A stretch of DNA of 64,000 nt, from NCBI GenBank assembly GCA_009760885.1, contig CM019708.1:558001-622000 (forward strand), in the 5' to 3' direction. A model generated the notes under the pieces. It was not told the origin of the DNA, did not search any database, and was given only the letters and a program-made list of their open reading frames with translations. The position numbers and the translations under genes were made by a program. Position 1 is the first letter of the stretch. Each line of letters opens with the position of its first letter. Shown here in pieces: positions 31,620-41,714 of the stretch. The DNA comes from Achatina immaculata. Its lineage: Eukaryota; Mollusca; Gastropoda; Stylommatophora; Achatinidae.

Positions 31620-31926
31620 GACGATTGGCTCCTTGCCGTAATTGAGGTAACAGTTAAACCTCAATAGAAGATTCGCATTTTCTTATAATGGAGGTAACAG
31701 TTAAGTCTCTATAGAAGATTGGCACTTTACCGTAATGGAGGTAACAGCTAAATCTCTATAGTAGATTGACACTTTACTGTAATGGAGGCAACAGCTAAAT
31801 CTCTATAGTAGATTGGCACTTTACTGTAATGGAGGTAACAGCTAAATCTCTATAGTAGATTGGCACTTTACTGTAATGGAGGTAACAGCTAAATCTCTAT
31901 AGTAGATTGGCACTTTACCGTAATGG
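31620..31926 (+). repeat. 47-bp satellite, left block
   Basis: About six units of aggtaacagctaaatctcta followed by tagtagattggcactttact and gtaatgg. The same satellite resumes at 33967 after the Penelope-like insertion. Confidence 0.95.
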
Positions 31927-32422
31927 AATGTATAAAATGGGAAAAAAGTAGGAGCAGCTTTATTACTTAACGATTACAAAGTTGTGGCGTTTCGGCGTGA
32001 GCCTTAATCATACAAAAACATACAGGACGAAGAAATAGGGAGAGGAGATAAAGTATAGATTCACATGAATACTATTTAAAAAAGAAATAAATAAATAAAA
32101 AATAAATAAATTTAAAAAATGTTTTTTTAAAAAGAGTACTTAGCTGTAAATTGCAAGGTGTGGCCTGTCCGGCGGTGTGTGTCAGGAATGGATCTAGTGG
32201 GACGTGGAAATTGTTTAAATAGAGACCTGTGACATGTGATCAGTGGGTTGTAACTGGGGGTGGTGGATGGGGAACCGGGGAGGGGAGAGAGAGTGACGCA
32301 ATACCGACCTAGCTAGGAGAAATTGAAACAGATGATTGGGGAAGAGGGGTTGCAGAGAAGAGGGGTTGCAGAGAAAATAGCGGGGTTGCAGAGTGATGCT
32401 GTGAGGAAGTTTGAAAAGTAAG
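31927..32422 (-). repeat. Penelope inverted arm, left
   Basis: Reverse complement of the right arm. Contains the aataaagctgctcctac segment near its outer end, read on the minus strand, and the repeated gcagagaagaggggttg block near its inner end. Confidence 0.85.
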
Positions 32423-32471
32423 AAGGGGTGGATTTAGTGGAGAGGTACTATAATGATTGAAGAAGATGATG

Positions 32472-33425
32472 TTACGTGTAACTAAACAGCGAGTTTAACC
32501 CATGTGGTTCCAGCGTCCCATAATTTTGAATGCAGCGGTTTTCAAGTGCCAGGCGGCTTGTGTCATCTGCGTGACATTGTTTAATGGCTGTTACCAGAAA
32601 ATCAGATTTGCCTCTGTGGTTGGGGCCATTGAAATGATTTGGGACTGGTTTCGAAGCATGCTGGGCGATGTCGTACAGATGTTTTTGCATGCAGTCCCCT
32701 AATCTGAGGCCCGTCTCACCGATATATGTTATCCTGCATCTTTTGCAAACGATGACATATATCACATTTCGGGACTCGCATGTGAATCCCTCATGAAGAG
32801 TGAGGATAGTTTTGGGAAAGGTGATTGTTTTTGTTTCCCAAACTACGGGGCATGTAACGCAGCGGGGGCGGTTACATTTTCTGGTGCCAACATATGTAAG
32901 GCTCTGCTTCAAGTGGCTGTGGACGAGGATGTCCTTAAGGTTTGGCTCACGTTTGTATGCCAATAGGGGTGGATCAGAGAAAATGTCACGAGTGTCGGAG
33001 TCGAGTTGGATTATCGGCAGATGACGATAAAGAATTTTCTTAACCATCTGACCGTGCGGGTGGAAAGGCAGTACTAACTTAACTCTGTCAGATGGAGTAA
33101 CAGGCTTTTTCCTGAATACTTCTTTGCGGCTCACTAGTTGGATACGGTTGAAGGCTTTACGAAGGACCTTTTCTGGGTAGTGGCGATGACGGAAAAATTC
33201 TAATAACTTGTTGGACTGATCTATAAAGTCCAAATTATCCTGACATATGCGGCGAAGACGGAGGAGTTGGGAATATGGGATGGAGTTCTTACAGGCTTCA
33301 GGATGGGAGGAGGTGTAAAGCAAATAGGTGTGACTATCAGTGGGCTTGTAAAATACAGAGGTGACAAGCCTGTTTGTGCCAATAGAAATTTTAATGTCTA
33401 AAAAATTAACAGCATCACTCTGCAA
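32472..33425 (-). CDS. Penelope-like RT C-terminus with GIY-YIG endonuclease domain (partial)
   Basis: A 317-residue open frame. Residues 1-30 (NFLDIKISI...FYKPTD) are the end of the reverse transcriptase. The middle holds the RT thumb/linker, including a Cys-rich CNRPRCVTC knuckle near residue 190. From about residue 218 comes the GIY-YIG domain: VIYVIVCKRC then YIGETGLRLG at 234, with LENRC and GLN further on as the expected acidic and Asn positions. The position of the catalytic Arg (four residues before the His of QKHL) is Cys. The function in the family is nicking DNA for target-primed reverse transcription. The frame is open but N-terminally truncated, and probably inactive. The first codons overlap a ttgcagagtgatgctg repeat that also occurs in the arms. 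Confidence 0.85.
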   Translation of the reverse strand: MQSDAVNFLDIKISIGTNRLVTSVFYKPTDSHTYLLYTSSHPEACKNSIPYSQLLRLRRICQDNLDFIDQSNKLLEFFRHRHYPEKVLRKAFNRIQLVSRKEVFRKKPVTPSDRVKLVLPFHPHGQMVKKILYRHLPIIQLDSDTRDIFSDPPLLAYKREPNLKDILVHSHLKQSLTYVGTRKCNRPRCVTCPVVWETKTITFPKTILTLHEGFTCESRNVIYVIVCKRCRITYIGETGLRLGDCMQKHLYDIAQHASKPVPNHFNGPNHRGKSDFLVTAIKQCHADDTSRLALENRCIQNYGTLEPHGLNSLFSYT

Positions 33426-33430
33426 CCCCG

Positions 33431-33969
33431 CTTACTTTTCAAACTTCCTCCCAGCATCACTCTGCAACCCCGCTATTTTCTCTGCAACCCCTCTTCTCTG
33501 CAACCCCTCTTCCCCAATCATCTGTTTCAATTTCTCCTAGCTAGGTCGGTATTGCGTCACTCTCTCTCCCCTCCCTGGTTCCCCATCCACCACCCCCAGT
33601 TACAACCCACTGACCACATGTCACAGGTCTCTATTTAAACAGTCTCCACGTCCCACTAGAACCATTCCTGACACACACCGCCGGACAGGCCACACCTTGC
33701 AATTTACAGCGAAGTACTCTTTAAAAAAATTTTTTTTAATTAATTAATTAATTTTTAAATTTATTTATTTATTTATTTTTAATAGTATTCATGTGAATCT
33801 ATACTTTATCTCTTCTCTCTATTTCTTCGTCCTGTATGTTTTTGTATGATTAAGGCTCACGCCGAAACGTCACAACTTTGTAATCGTTAAGTAATAAAGC
33901 TGCTCCTACTTTTTTCCTATTTTATACATTCTGGTATCACAGCTTTACTGCAGTGCTTCGTGTATAGTT
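33431..33969 (+). repeat. Penelope inverted arm, right, with hammerhead-like core
   Basis: At 33846-33871 it reads atgatta, a ggc-tcac-gcc hairpin, gaaa, c, gtc. This resembles the conserved order of a hammerhead ribozyme core (CUGANGA, stem II, GAAA, GUC), which is known in arms of Penelope-like elements. Two conserved bases of the first box differ, so this copy is probably inactive. Confidence 0.6.
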
Positions 33970-34136
33970 ACAGCTAAATCTCTATAGTAGATTGGCACTT
34001 TACCGTAATGGAGGTAACAGCTAAATCTCTATAGTAGATTGGCACTTTACTGTAATGGAGGTAACAGCTAAATCTCTATAGTAGATTGGCACTTTACTGT
34101 AATGGAGGTAACAGCTAAATCTCTATAGAAGATTAA
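33967..34136 (+). repeat. 47-bp satellite, right block
   Basis: About 3.6 units of the satellite seen at 31620-31926 (acagctaaatctctatagta). They continue the array after the Penelope insertion and run up to the first 69-bp repeat. Confidence 0.95.
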
Positions 34137-34206
34137 CATTTTATCGTAATGGACGTATGGGGTAACCCCTGCTACGGGGGCTAAAAAGATTGATTAATGT
34201 GGTAAT
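34137..34206 (+). repeat. 69-bp direct repeat, left copy
   Basis: cattttatcgtaatggacgt ... ttgattaatgtggtaat, nearly identical to 34404-34472. The two copies bracket the U2-like sequence, in the position of an unusually long target-site duplication. Confidence 0.9.
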
Positions 34207-34403
34207 TTTTTTTTTCAGACAACGAAAACAGTCCATGACCCGGTGGTACTGCAAACCGGGTCCACCTGTAACGAGATGCCTTGCTTTAGCCCCAGCATTT
34301 AATGTGCAGGGCAGGCCTCAAGCACCTGATTTGTTCCAAAATAAACAAAGTGTACATTCTACAGAGCGCAGAACTACACTTTGATCTTCGCCAAAGGGCC
34401 TAG
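34207..34403 (-). pseudogene. U2 snRNA-like retrocopy with A-tail
   Basis: On the minus strand the sequence starts ctaggccctttggcgaagat then caaagtgtag, which matches U2 snRNA bases about 11-38 with two mismatches (the branch-site side of U2, including GAUCAAAGUGUAG). Near the 3' end, gacccggtttgcagtaccac then cgggtc matches U2 stem-loop IV (loop UUGCAGUACC), with paired changes that keep the stem. Total length before the A-run is about 188, as in U2. The middle does not match canonical U2. A run of about 10 A follows on the minus strand. A U2-derived retropseudogene or snRNA-derived SINE is the best reading. It lacks U2 positions 1-10. Confidence 0.7.
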
Positions 34404-34472
34404 CATTTTATCGCAATGGACGTATGGGGTAACCCCTGCTACGGGGGCTCAAAAATTGATTAATGTGGTAAT
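34404..34472 (+). repeat. 69-bp direct repeat, right copy
   Basis: cattttatcgcaatggacgt ... ttgattaatgtggtaat. It differs from the left copy at only a few positions. Confidence 0.9.
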
Positions 34473-34964
34473 GGCTGGTTATTATACCAGTTTCAACATA
34501 TAGTGGTGGTATGTATAATCTTTATAGATGGTTTTTGATAACATTACAAATATTTTCCAAAAAATTAGGAATTAACTTGAACCTAGTACCAATTAGCCTT
34601 TCATATATTCTGTGTATATCTAAATAAGTATAAATATCTATTGAAATTAGAAATGACGCTATATACTGATATTTCCTGTTCAATCTTAAGTTCATTCCTC
34701 TAACATTTATGAATAAATTTACATAATAAGTTTTGAAAAGGTAATAATAAATTATTCCCCTTAGAACAAAAATAAGCGGAATTATTTCCCCTGTATGCTT
34801 TCCGATTTTCCGCATACAAAACAAGTGAGAAACAGATATCATGAACACACAAAAAAAAAAAAAAATAACAAATATATCAATACTACAAGAACTCTTTTTT
34901 ACTGAAGAAAGCTAGCTAGTAAAGAGGAATAAATAGAGAAAATTTAGATATTTTGGACACAGGA
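34473..34964. other. AT-rich intergenic sequence
   Basis: A 108-codon minus-strand frame at 34522-34848 has no recognisable domain and AT-driven composition. Nothing supported. Confidence 0.35.
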
Positions 34965-35151
34965 ATGGTACATAATAGGGAAAAGAAAGAAAGGAAGAGC
35001 AAGGCGAAGATGGCTACAAAACATCGTTGATAATATGCAAATGGATGCATCAGCAGCAGGGCATCTTACTTATAACCAAGAGGCCTACATGAGAGCTGTT
35101 AGGGGGGCAAAGTTCCACAAGGGGCATGCAAATGACTGACTGACTGACTGA
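34965..35151 (+). mobile_element. LINE family B 3' end with (TGAC)n tail
   Basis: Encodes GKRKKGRARRRWLQNIVDNM, QMDASAAGHLTYNQEAY and AKFHKGHAND, then (tgac)n. The tail tetranucleotide differs from the (GAAT)n of the 3395 copy. Confidence 0.85.
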
Positions 35152-35364
35152 CTTTCCGTATCTTGAACCTGCAGCATTGTATTCTCCAGTCACAAGGTAT
35201 CACTCAACATGTACTTGTTCAAATTCTGGTGTATCTAACACTTCCACATTTGGACCAAGCTCAACCGTTGAGTTTATTTGACAGCTTAGAGAGAGAGGAG
35301 GCGATAGTGTGTTTTATTCAACTTTTATTAATTCAAGTTTTTGTTTGTTTGTTTTGGAGGACCG

Positions 35365-35825
35365 TCTGTTTGTGTGTGTGTGTGTGGGTGTACATGTGTC
35401 TGTGGGTGTGGTGTTATTGGTGTATGTGTGTGTGTGTGGGTGTACATGTGTCTGTGGGTGTGATGTTATTGGTGTATGTGTGTGTGGGTGTACGTGTGTC
35501 CGTGGGTGTGGTATTATTGGTGTGTGTGTGTGTGGGTGTACATGTGTCCGTCCATGGGTGTGATGTTATTGGTGTATGTGTGTGTGTGTGGGTGTACATG
35601 TGTCTGTGGGTGTGATGTTATTGGTGTATGTGTGTGTGGGTGTACGTGTGTCTGTGGGTGTGGTATTATTGGTGTGTGTGTATCCATGGATGTACGTGTA
35701 TCTGTGGATGTACGTGTGTCTGTGGGTGTACGTGTGTCTGTGGATGTACGTGTATCTGTGGATGTACGTGTATCTGTGGATGTACGTGTGTCTGTGGATG
35801 TACGTGTGTCTGTGGATGCGGTGCT
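35365..35825 (+). repeat. Compound GT-rich tandem array
   Basis: The left part has ~50-60-bp units built from gtgtgtgggtgtacatgtgt and ctgtgggtgtgatgttattg. The right part (35685-35815) is an 18-bp unit (tctgtggatgtacgtgta). Frames on both strands stay open through low complexity. Confidence 0.9.
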
Positions 35826-36039
35826 GATCTGTGATTTTCATGCTTATTTACATAACCTGGTAACAAAAGTTAAAATCCCCGTTTCCGTGCTGCAAAGGCA
35901 TACTGTAGAATACGGTGTCAGGCCCGTATTTTCCATGACCTTCGGCACATGAAAGTCTGATGTGGTCAGTAACACGCCTGGCCTCATTTACCCATGTTTA
36001 ATTTAATTTGTATATTTGTACTAAATCAAGTGTGTGGGA

Positions 36040-36146
36040 AGAATGAAAGATGGAGTGATGAAGGGCAGAATGTAAGACGGGCCTGCGTGCCCAATTCTTT
36101 ACCCTTTAAAAATAAAGATCATTCATTCATTCATTCATTCATTCAT
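36040..36146 (+). mobile_element. LINE family B 3' untranslated end with (ATTC)n tail
   Basis: Contains gggcagaatgtaagacgggc, also present (reverse) near 24775, then aataaagatc and (attc)n. Only the non-coding end of the element was inserted. Confidence 0.75.
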
Positions 36147-36731
36147 ACCCTCTCAGATTTTTCTGGTACCCATTTTTTTAAAATGCTGAACTAACCCCGG
36201 AGCCTTTTTTTTTATGTACATAGCTTGGTAAGTTTTCTTAATGAATTAGAATGCTCTGATCAGTAACAACATTCTACAAAGAAAATGTCTACATTTTTCA
36301 CTGCCAAAAACATGAAACATAGGCAATGTCTGCAATCTATATGCAGACCACCATTTTAAAATCTATTGTTATTACGGATATTGAAAACATGTAAAGGCAT
36401 TTATTCCTCTATAACACACACACACATACACACACACAAATACAAAAGCAAAACCAGGTAGTTCTGCTGTAAAGTCATCCTTACCGATGACAATCAGGAG
36501 TTTGTGCGTCCGTTTCCAAACCAGTATTTCTAAAACTACTAATAATGTCAGTAATATCCAGACCTATTTAGACTAATCGGTGACACAAGCTGAATTTATA
36601 TTGTTATCTAATTTTCTTCTAGAAAGATGGTTTTGAAGCATCTGAACAACTTCCGTCGTGGCTGACTCTATCAATGCTGGATTTACATAAACGCCCATAG
36701 CAGCAACAAAAAATGGTGTGTAAAACTTCAA

Positions 36732-36770
<39 letters not shown>

Positions 36771-36855
36771 TGATCAACATGTAATATTTCATACTTAAGA
36801 GAATGAGAAAGTAATAAGAAGAAAAAGAAGTTGATTAGTTAGTATCTATATATCA
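36147..36855. other. Intergenic, microsatellites only
   Basis: (CA)n-like tract at 36413-36437 and (TA)n at 36735-36768. No coding or RNA gene recognised. Confidence 0.45.
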
Positions 36856-37215
36856 AGTGTTTGTATCAACATATCAACATATCAGGTTTTTGTGTCAACA
36901 TTTCAACATATCAAATGTTTGTGTCAACATTTCAACATATCAAGTGTTTGTGTCAACATTTCAGCATATCCAGTGTTTGTGTCAACATTTCAACATATCC
37001 AGTGTTTGTGTCAACATTTCAACATATCAAGTGTTTGTGTCAACATTTCAACATATCAAGTGATGGTGTCAACATTTCAATATATCATGTGTTTGTGTTA
37101 ACATATCAACATATCATGTGTTTGTGTTAACATATCAACATATCATGTGTTTGTGTTAACATATCAACATGTCAGTTGTTTGTGTTAACATATCAACATA
37201 TCGAGTGTTTGTGTC
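36856..37215 (+). repeat. 29-bp tandem array (about 12 units)
   Basis: The unit is caacatttcaacatatcaag plus tgtttgtgt. Because 29 is not a multiple of three, the same peptide repeat rotates through all three frames, which explains the overlapping open frames. Confidence 0.95.
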
Positions 37216-37261
37216 CTGAAACTAAGTTGATAACTGATTCTGCTTATTTATGGTCAAAATC

Positions 37262-38115
37262 ATCATCATCATCATCATCATCATGTGCCTTATCCATTAC
37301 TACGGTTGGTGGCAGTGAATCTCTAGTTTCCTCCCTCCCTCGCCTTGTCATCTTCTAGTCTACATCTCTGTCTTCCTCTTGCTCTTTTTCCTTCCACTTT
37401 TCCTTCTAGTAAGGTTTTCAGCATGTTGTTATGTCTTTTGATATGGCCAAAGTATTTTGTTTTCTTCATCCTTATTTCTTTGAGAAGTTCACATTGCACT
37501 TGGAGCTGTTCTAAAATTTGTGCATTTGTTCTTTTCATTCTCCATGTTATATGACCTAGTTTTCTGTAAAACCACATTTCTGCTGCATTAATCTTTCTCT
37601 CCATCTTTTTGCTTAGAGTCCAGGTTTCTGCTCCATACAGTAAAACAGAGGAGATTTTACAAATGTTACAAATCTTTACAAATCTTAATTTTGTTTTTAT
37701 GGGCAGATTCCTGGATAACAGCCTTATCTTCATGGTGTTGAATGTACATTTTGCCATTCCTATTCTCTTCTGTATCTCTGTCTCACATCTCCCATCTTGG
37801 GTTAGTGTATGTCCCAGGTAGCTGCAGCCTGTCACTTGGTCCAGTTTCTCCTTGTTCACGGTTATATCCATCTATGGTTTCTGGTCTTTTCTGCTGAACA
37901 CCATTACTTTGATATAGATCTCGAGTCCCTGTTCTTGACTTGTGTATCATATCTATGAACTTCTGTAGGTTCTGTGGATTTTTCCTCTGCATACCTTAAC
38001 TTGTTGACATTTCTTCCCACTATGTAAAGTCCTGGTAGTTCATCTGAGTGTGTGAAAATGTGCACAGGTTGAATAGAAATGGAGACAGAACACATCCTTG
38101 TCAAAATATGTTATA
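37262..38115 (-). mobile_element. LINE family D, 3' half, (GAT)n tail
   Basis: An open frame of 182 codons (37323-37871) encodes KLDQVTGCSYLGHTLTQDGR, IQKRIGMAKCTFNTMKIRLL, SSVLLYGAETWTLSK, INAAEMWFYRKLGHITWRMK and GKRARGRQRCRLEDD, ending before a (GAT)n tail. Upstream frames show the RT block GCVLSPFLFNL near 38090 and a broken active-site region (LRYAEE near 37995). Active-site and upstream RT are damaged, so the copy is dead although its C-terminal frame is intact. Confidence 0.85.
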
Positions 38116-38514
38116 CATTTTCAAATTAATTTTTTTAAAAATCCATGTCTATATAAATACAATAATATGTGGAAGTTTGTCTATGTTAGTATTTGTACTG
38201 TATATGAATTAATGATTTTGTTTCATAATACTGTACATAAGTGTGATCTGGGCACATGTGTTACTTATATGCCAGTTAATTCACACACAGATAGGCTTAT
38301 TCTGGACATCAGTGTTCATTCTAGGAATTACAAGATTCTCTTTTCTTTCTTCAAAGTTCTTCTTTTTCTGTTTTTATTTCATTTCATTCTGTTGAATGTC
38401 AGAACAGCTTCGTTATTTCATATCTTCACTTTATTCCAGTTTTAATTACTTTCATTACTTGCCTAGTAATTATTAACCCTCATCATCCAATAATAACATT
38501 AGCTTCTGACATGT

Positions 38515-39000
38515 TCATCCATTCAATCATCATCATGTGCCTGATTAACATTAGTGGTCAAATTTCTTGTCCATCTTGTTCTGGTCTTGACTTCTTGGCC
38601 TTATCAGTGAGTTTAAATAATGTTTTTATCCTGTACCATTTGGTCAGTTCACTTTTCTTTCTTTTTCTCATGAGATTTTGGAGTCTTTTCTTTACCAGAA
38701 TCTGTGGAAGATGGCATTCAGTTGCTTCAGCATCAAAAATTTTTACACTGAGAATTTCACAAACTCAAAAATCCAAACATTCCACATTTCTTCTCAAATG
38801 TACAACCACATTTCTGCTGTATTCATTTTTTTCTCCATCTTTTTTGCTTAGACTCCAGGTTTCTGCTCCATACAGTAAAACAGAGTAGATTTTACAAATC
38901 TTACAAATCTTTACAAATTTTAATTTTGTTTTTATGGGCAGATTCCTGGATAACAACCCTGTCTTCATGATGTTATTATAATTACACATCTTTGTTAAGA
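38515..39000 (-). mobile_element. Second, scrambled copy of LINE family D
   Basis: Carries MKTGLLSRNLPIKTKLKFVK, YSVLLYGAETWSLSKK and downstream fragments resembling the 37262 copy, with indels. It lies 400 bp upstream of that copy in the same orientation. It may be an independent insertion or a duplicated piece. Confidence 0.7.
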
Positions 39001-39529
39001 TTGAGTTGATCATATGTCCATGATCATAGAGTTTTGTATCTATATTGTTGTTACTGATCTTAAAATAATGTGCCCATATTGTAGTTAATGTGTCCATACT
39101 GTTCATAATAAACAATGACAAAATTTGAAACGTGGACAATGGCTTCCATCAGGGATAATAAACGGCTCCATTCCACCAGTCAAAACATTTATTCCAGTTA
39201 CTTCCCTTAGGTTATAGTGAGAACTTTTCCTTGTGCAAATTTAAACATTTTATGTTGCTATTTCGCGATTTTTTTTCCCTCTTCGAAACTGAAATCCTTC
39301 GTCAGTCATTAAATACTTTGAGAAATTATATGAAAATTTGCTGCTTACGTGCATCATGTCATTGCTGTGTTTGTTCATCACGTGATTGCTTTATACGTTA
39401 ATTTCGTAAATACTTCATTCTTTTATCATATGAATGCTTTATAAATGCATAACACAGTTGCTTCATTCAGTCATCATATCATTGTTTCGTACTTTAATCA
39501 TATGATTACTGCATACTTTCATCAATAAA
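39001..39529 (+). repeat. Degenerate satellite around tcatcatatgattgctttat
   Basis: From about 39350 there are irregular repeats such as catcacgtgattgctttata and atcatatgaatgctttataa. Related pieces reappear at 40450-40560 and 42535-42575, and in reverse orientation at 41655-41705. The LINE at 39530 and the foldback-like structure therefore seem to be inserted into this old satellite. Confidence 0.55.
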
Positions 39530-40455
39530 AGATGAGATAAAGGGTGGGTACTCTCTCCAGACATTTTTTCTCTGTACAGCGAACATATTCTAAGAACGAT
39601 CATTACAAAATCAGGTATAAAAGTCGGAGGATACAATATTAACAACCTTCTATGTGCTAACGACACAGTACTGATAGCTGAGAACCAACAAGACCTGCAA
39701 AATCTCTTGGATAAAGTCGCCTCAGAAAGTGAACAGAAAGGCCTTACTTTGAACATCAAAAAGACAGAGACTATGGTTATATCTAAGAAACAGAATCCAC
39801 CAGCATGCAGTATAAAATTAAATGGAACTATTCTAAAGCAGGTGCAGAAATTCAAATACCTTGGAGCAGTAATAACTCCAGATGGGAAATGTAGAACAGA
39901 AATTAGGAACAGAACAGGCCAAGCAAAGACTGCGTTTCAGAGAATGAGAAACATATAAGCCAACACATCCTTATCAATGAATGTTAGAAAACGAGTGCTA
40001 AAATGCTATAATGAACCTATCTTGTTATATGGAAGTGAATCATGAATAATAGGCAGGTCTGCACAAAAGTCATTGGAAGCAGCAGAAATGTGGTTTATTA
40101 GAAGAATGGTGCGAATCCCCTTGACAGCAAAAGTAACTAATGTAGAATATATGAGACGAGCTGGAGATACTAAAAATGTTGTAAAAAAAGATAATAATAA
40201 TAAGAGAGAAACAATGTACTTTTATATGATATGCAATGAGAAAAGGGGGCATTGAAAATATTATAACAACAGGAAAAATAGAGGGAAGAAGAGCCAGGGG
40301 AAGACCAAGAGAAATGATACTGGAAAGTCTGATGAGATGATGTGAGAGGAGATCACTAACTGAGCTAATGGCCTGCATGAAGGATCGGGTATTCTGGAGA
40401 AGCATTAATAGCCAACGCCAGTCGGCACGGCACCTGATGATGATGATGATTCTTA
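39530..40455 (+). mobile_element. LINE family C, longest copy, (GAT)n tail
   Basis: Encodes SLSPDIFSLYSEHILRTIIT, the active-site region NLLCANDTVLIAENQQDLQN (CAND where YADD is expected), ESEQKGLTLNIKKTETMVIS, FKYLGAVITPDGKCRTEIRN, RVLKCYNEPILLYGSES, EAAEMWFIRRMVRIPLTA and finally RGRPREMILESLMR ... MACMKDRVFWRSINSQRQSA, then (gat)n. Several stops. 5'-truncated within RT. Confidence 0.85.
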
Positions 40456-40861
40456 TATTTATCATATGATTGATTTATATGTTTGTAGCATGACTGGTTC
40501 ACTTTCTTTATATCTCTTTGAGATGTACTTTCATCAAATGATCGCTTTATACTTTCATCAGTTTACACCGATACGTTCGGAACACAAACTGGACACTACA
40601 AGAACCGTCTGTGTGTTAATAATTCTTGTCAAAGAGAGATAACCAAAACAATTGCTAATGCGAAAAAAAAACAACCAAACAGTTGCTGATGCTGAAAGAA
40701 GGGAAATAACCCGGTTAATACTTTGTGTTGTATACAGGGTTAATGTTTCCATGTGCTATTGACTGCGACAACTTTTCTTTCAACCACAAAGTGAACTTTC
40801 CAGAAAACGTCTACTCAGCAACTAGAGAATAATATTTTTGCTTAAGGAAGGTGGAGCACAG
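40456..40861. other. Spacer between LINE and foldback-like element
   Basis: Contains satellite pieces (gctttatactttcatc) at its left. At 40851-40865 lies ggaaggtggagcac, whose reverse complement occurs at 42043-42056, suggesting the inverted structure extends slightly beyond the arrays. Confidence 0.5.
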
Positions 40862-41215
40862 GTTTTCTCTGACCAATGACCTTACCTGACTAACCACAGT
40901 TAACCAATGATATTATCTGACTAACCACCACTGAGCTATGACCATACGTGACTAAACCACATCTGACAAGTGACCTTCCCTGACTAACCACATCTGACAG
41001 GTAACCTTACCTGACTAACTACCATTGACCTATGTGCTTACCTGACTAACTACAGCTATCCAGTGACATTACCTGACTAACCACTGCTGATCTATAAATT
41101 TACCTGACTAACCACCATTGAACATCTGACTAACCACAGTTGACCAGTGACATTACCTGACTAACCTCTGCTGATCTATAAATTCACCTGATTAACCACC
41201 ATTGTTCTTGTACAA
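40862..41215 (+). repeat. 31-bp tandem array, left arm
   Basis: About eleven units, several shortened, of the ctgactaaccac repeat. More degenerate than the right arm. Confidence 0.85.
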
Positions 41216-41714
41216 ATTGCTCTTCTTTACATCAGATTTTTTTTATGAATGTCCAAAGACAGCCATAGATTTGAGTGGAGAGTGAGGCACGGTAACTTGC
41301 CTGAACTTTTTCTGCAATGGACCCAAGAAAACTGCTTCTAAGCAGGCTCCACCACCACCACGGTAAGCAATATCTAGTACAGCTACTGAAAGAGTGCAAC
41401 AACCTGCTATAAAAGATCACCAAAAGGAGGTACAGTAGGGTCTTGACCAGCTTTGGTTTTTCATAAATCTGTTATAAAAATCATCTCAGTTCATGAGAAA
41501 AATGAATCAGAAGTTTTTTAATAAGGATACAAAGAGGTAATTTTTAAATGGATTCAAAGAGGCAATATTTGAATAGATACAAAGAGGCAATTTTAAAATA
41601 GACTTGAACAGGCAATTTTTTTTAAAATAAAGAATCGGCTCTCATAAACTGAGTTATCTGATGAAAGTATAAAGCAAATATTTGATGGAAGTATAAAGCA
41701 AATATTTAATGGAG
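41216..41714. other. Spacer of the foldback-like structure
   Basis: No coding sequence recognised. Three short repeats of tacaaagaggcaattttta type occur at 41530-41610 and a gatgaaagtataaagcaaat pair at 41660-41705, the latter inverted relative to the satellite at 40540. Confidence 0.5.

Larger units (their letters stand above)
31927..33969 (-). mobile_element. Penelope-like retroelement with inverted terminal arms
   Basis: A central ORF (RT end plus GIY-YIG) lies between two long inverted arms: 31927-32422 and 33431-33955 are reverse complements over about 500 bp with few differences. The right arm carries about 15 extra bases (tatcacagctttactgc...gtgtata). Penelope-like elements are known to carry such terminal repeats in direct or inverted order. 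The element splits a 47-bp satellite. It lacks the N-terminal part of RT, so it is truncated. Confidence 0.85.
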
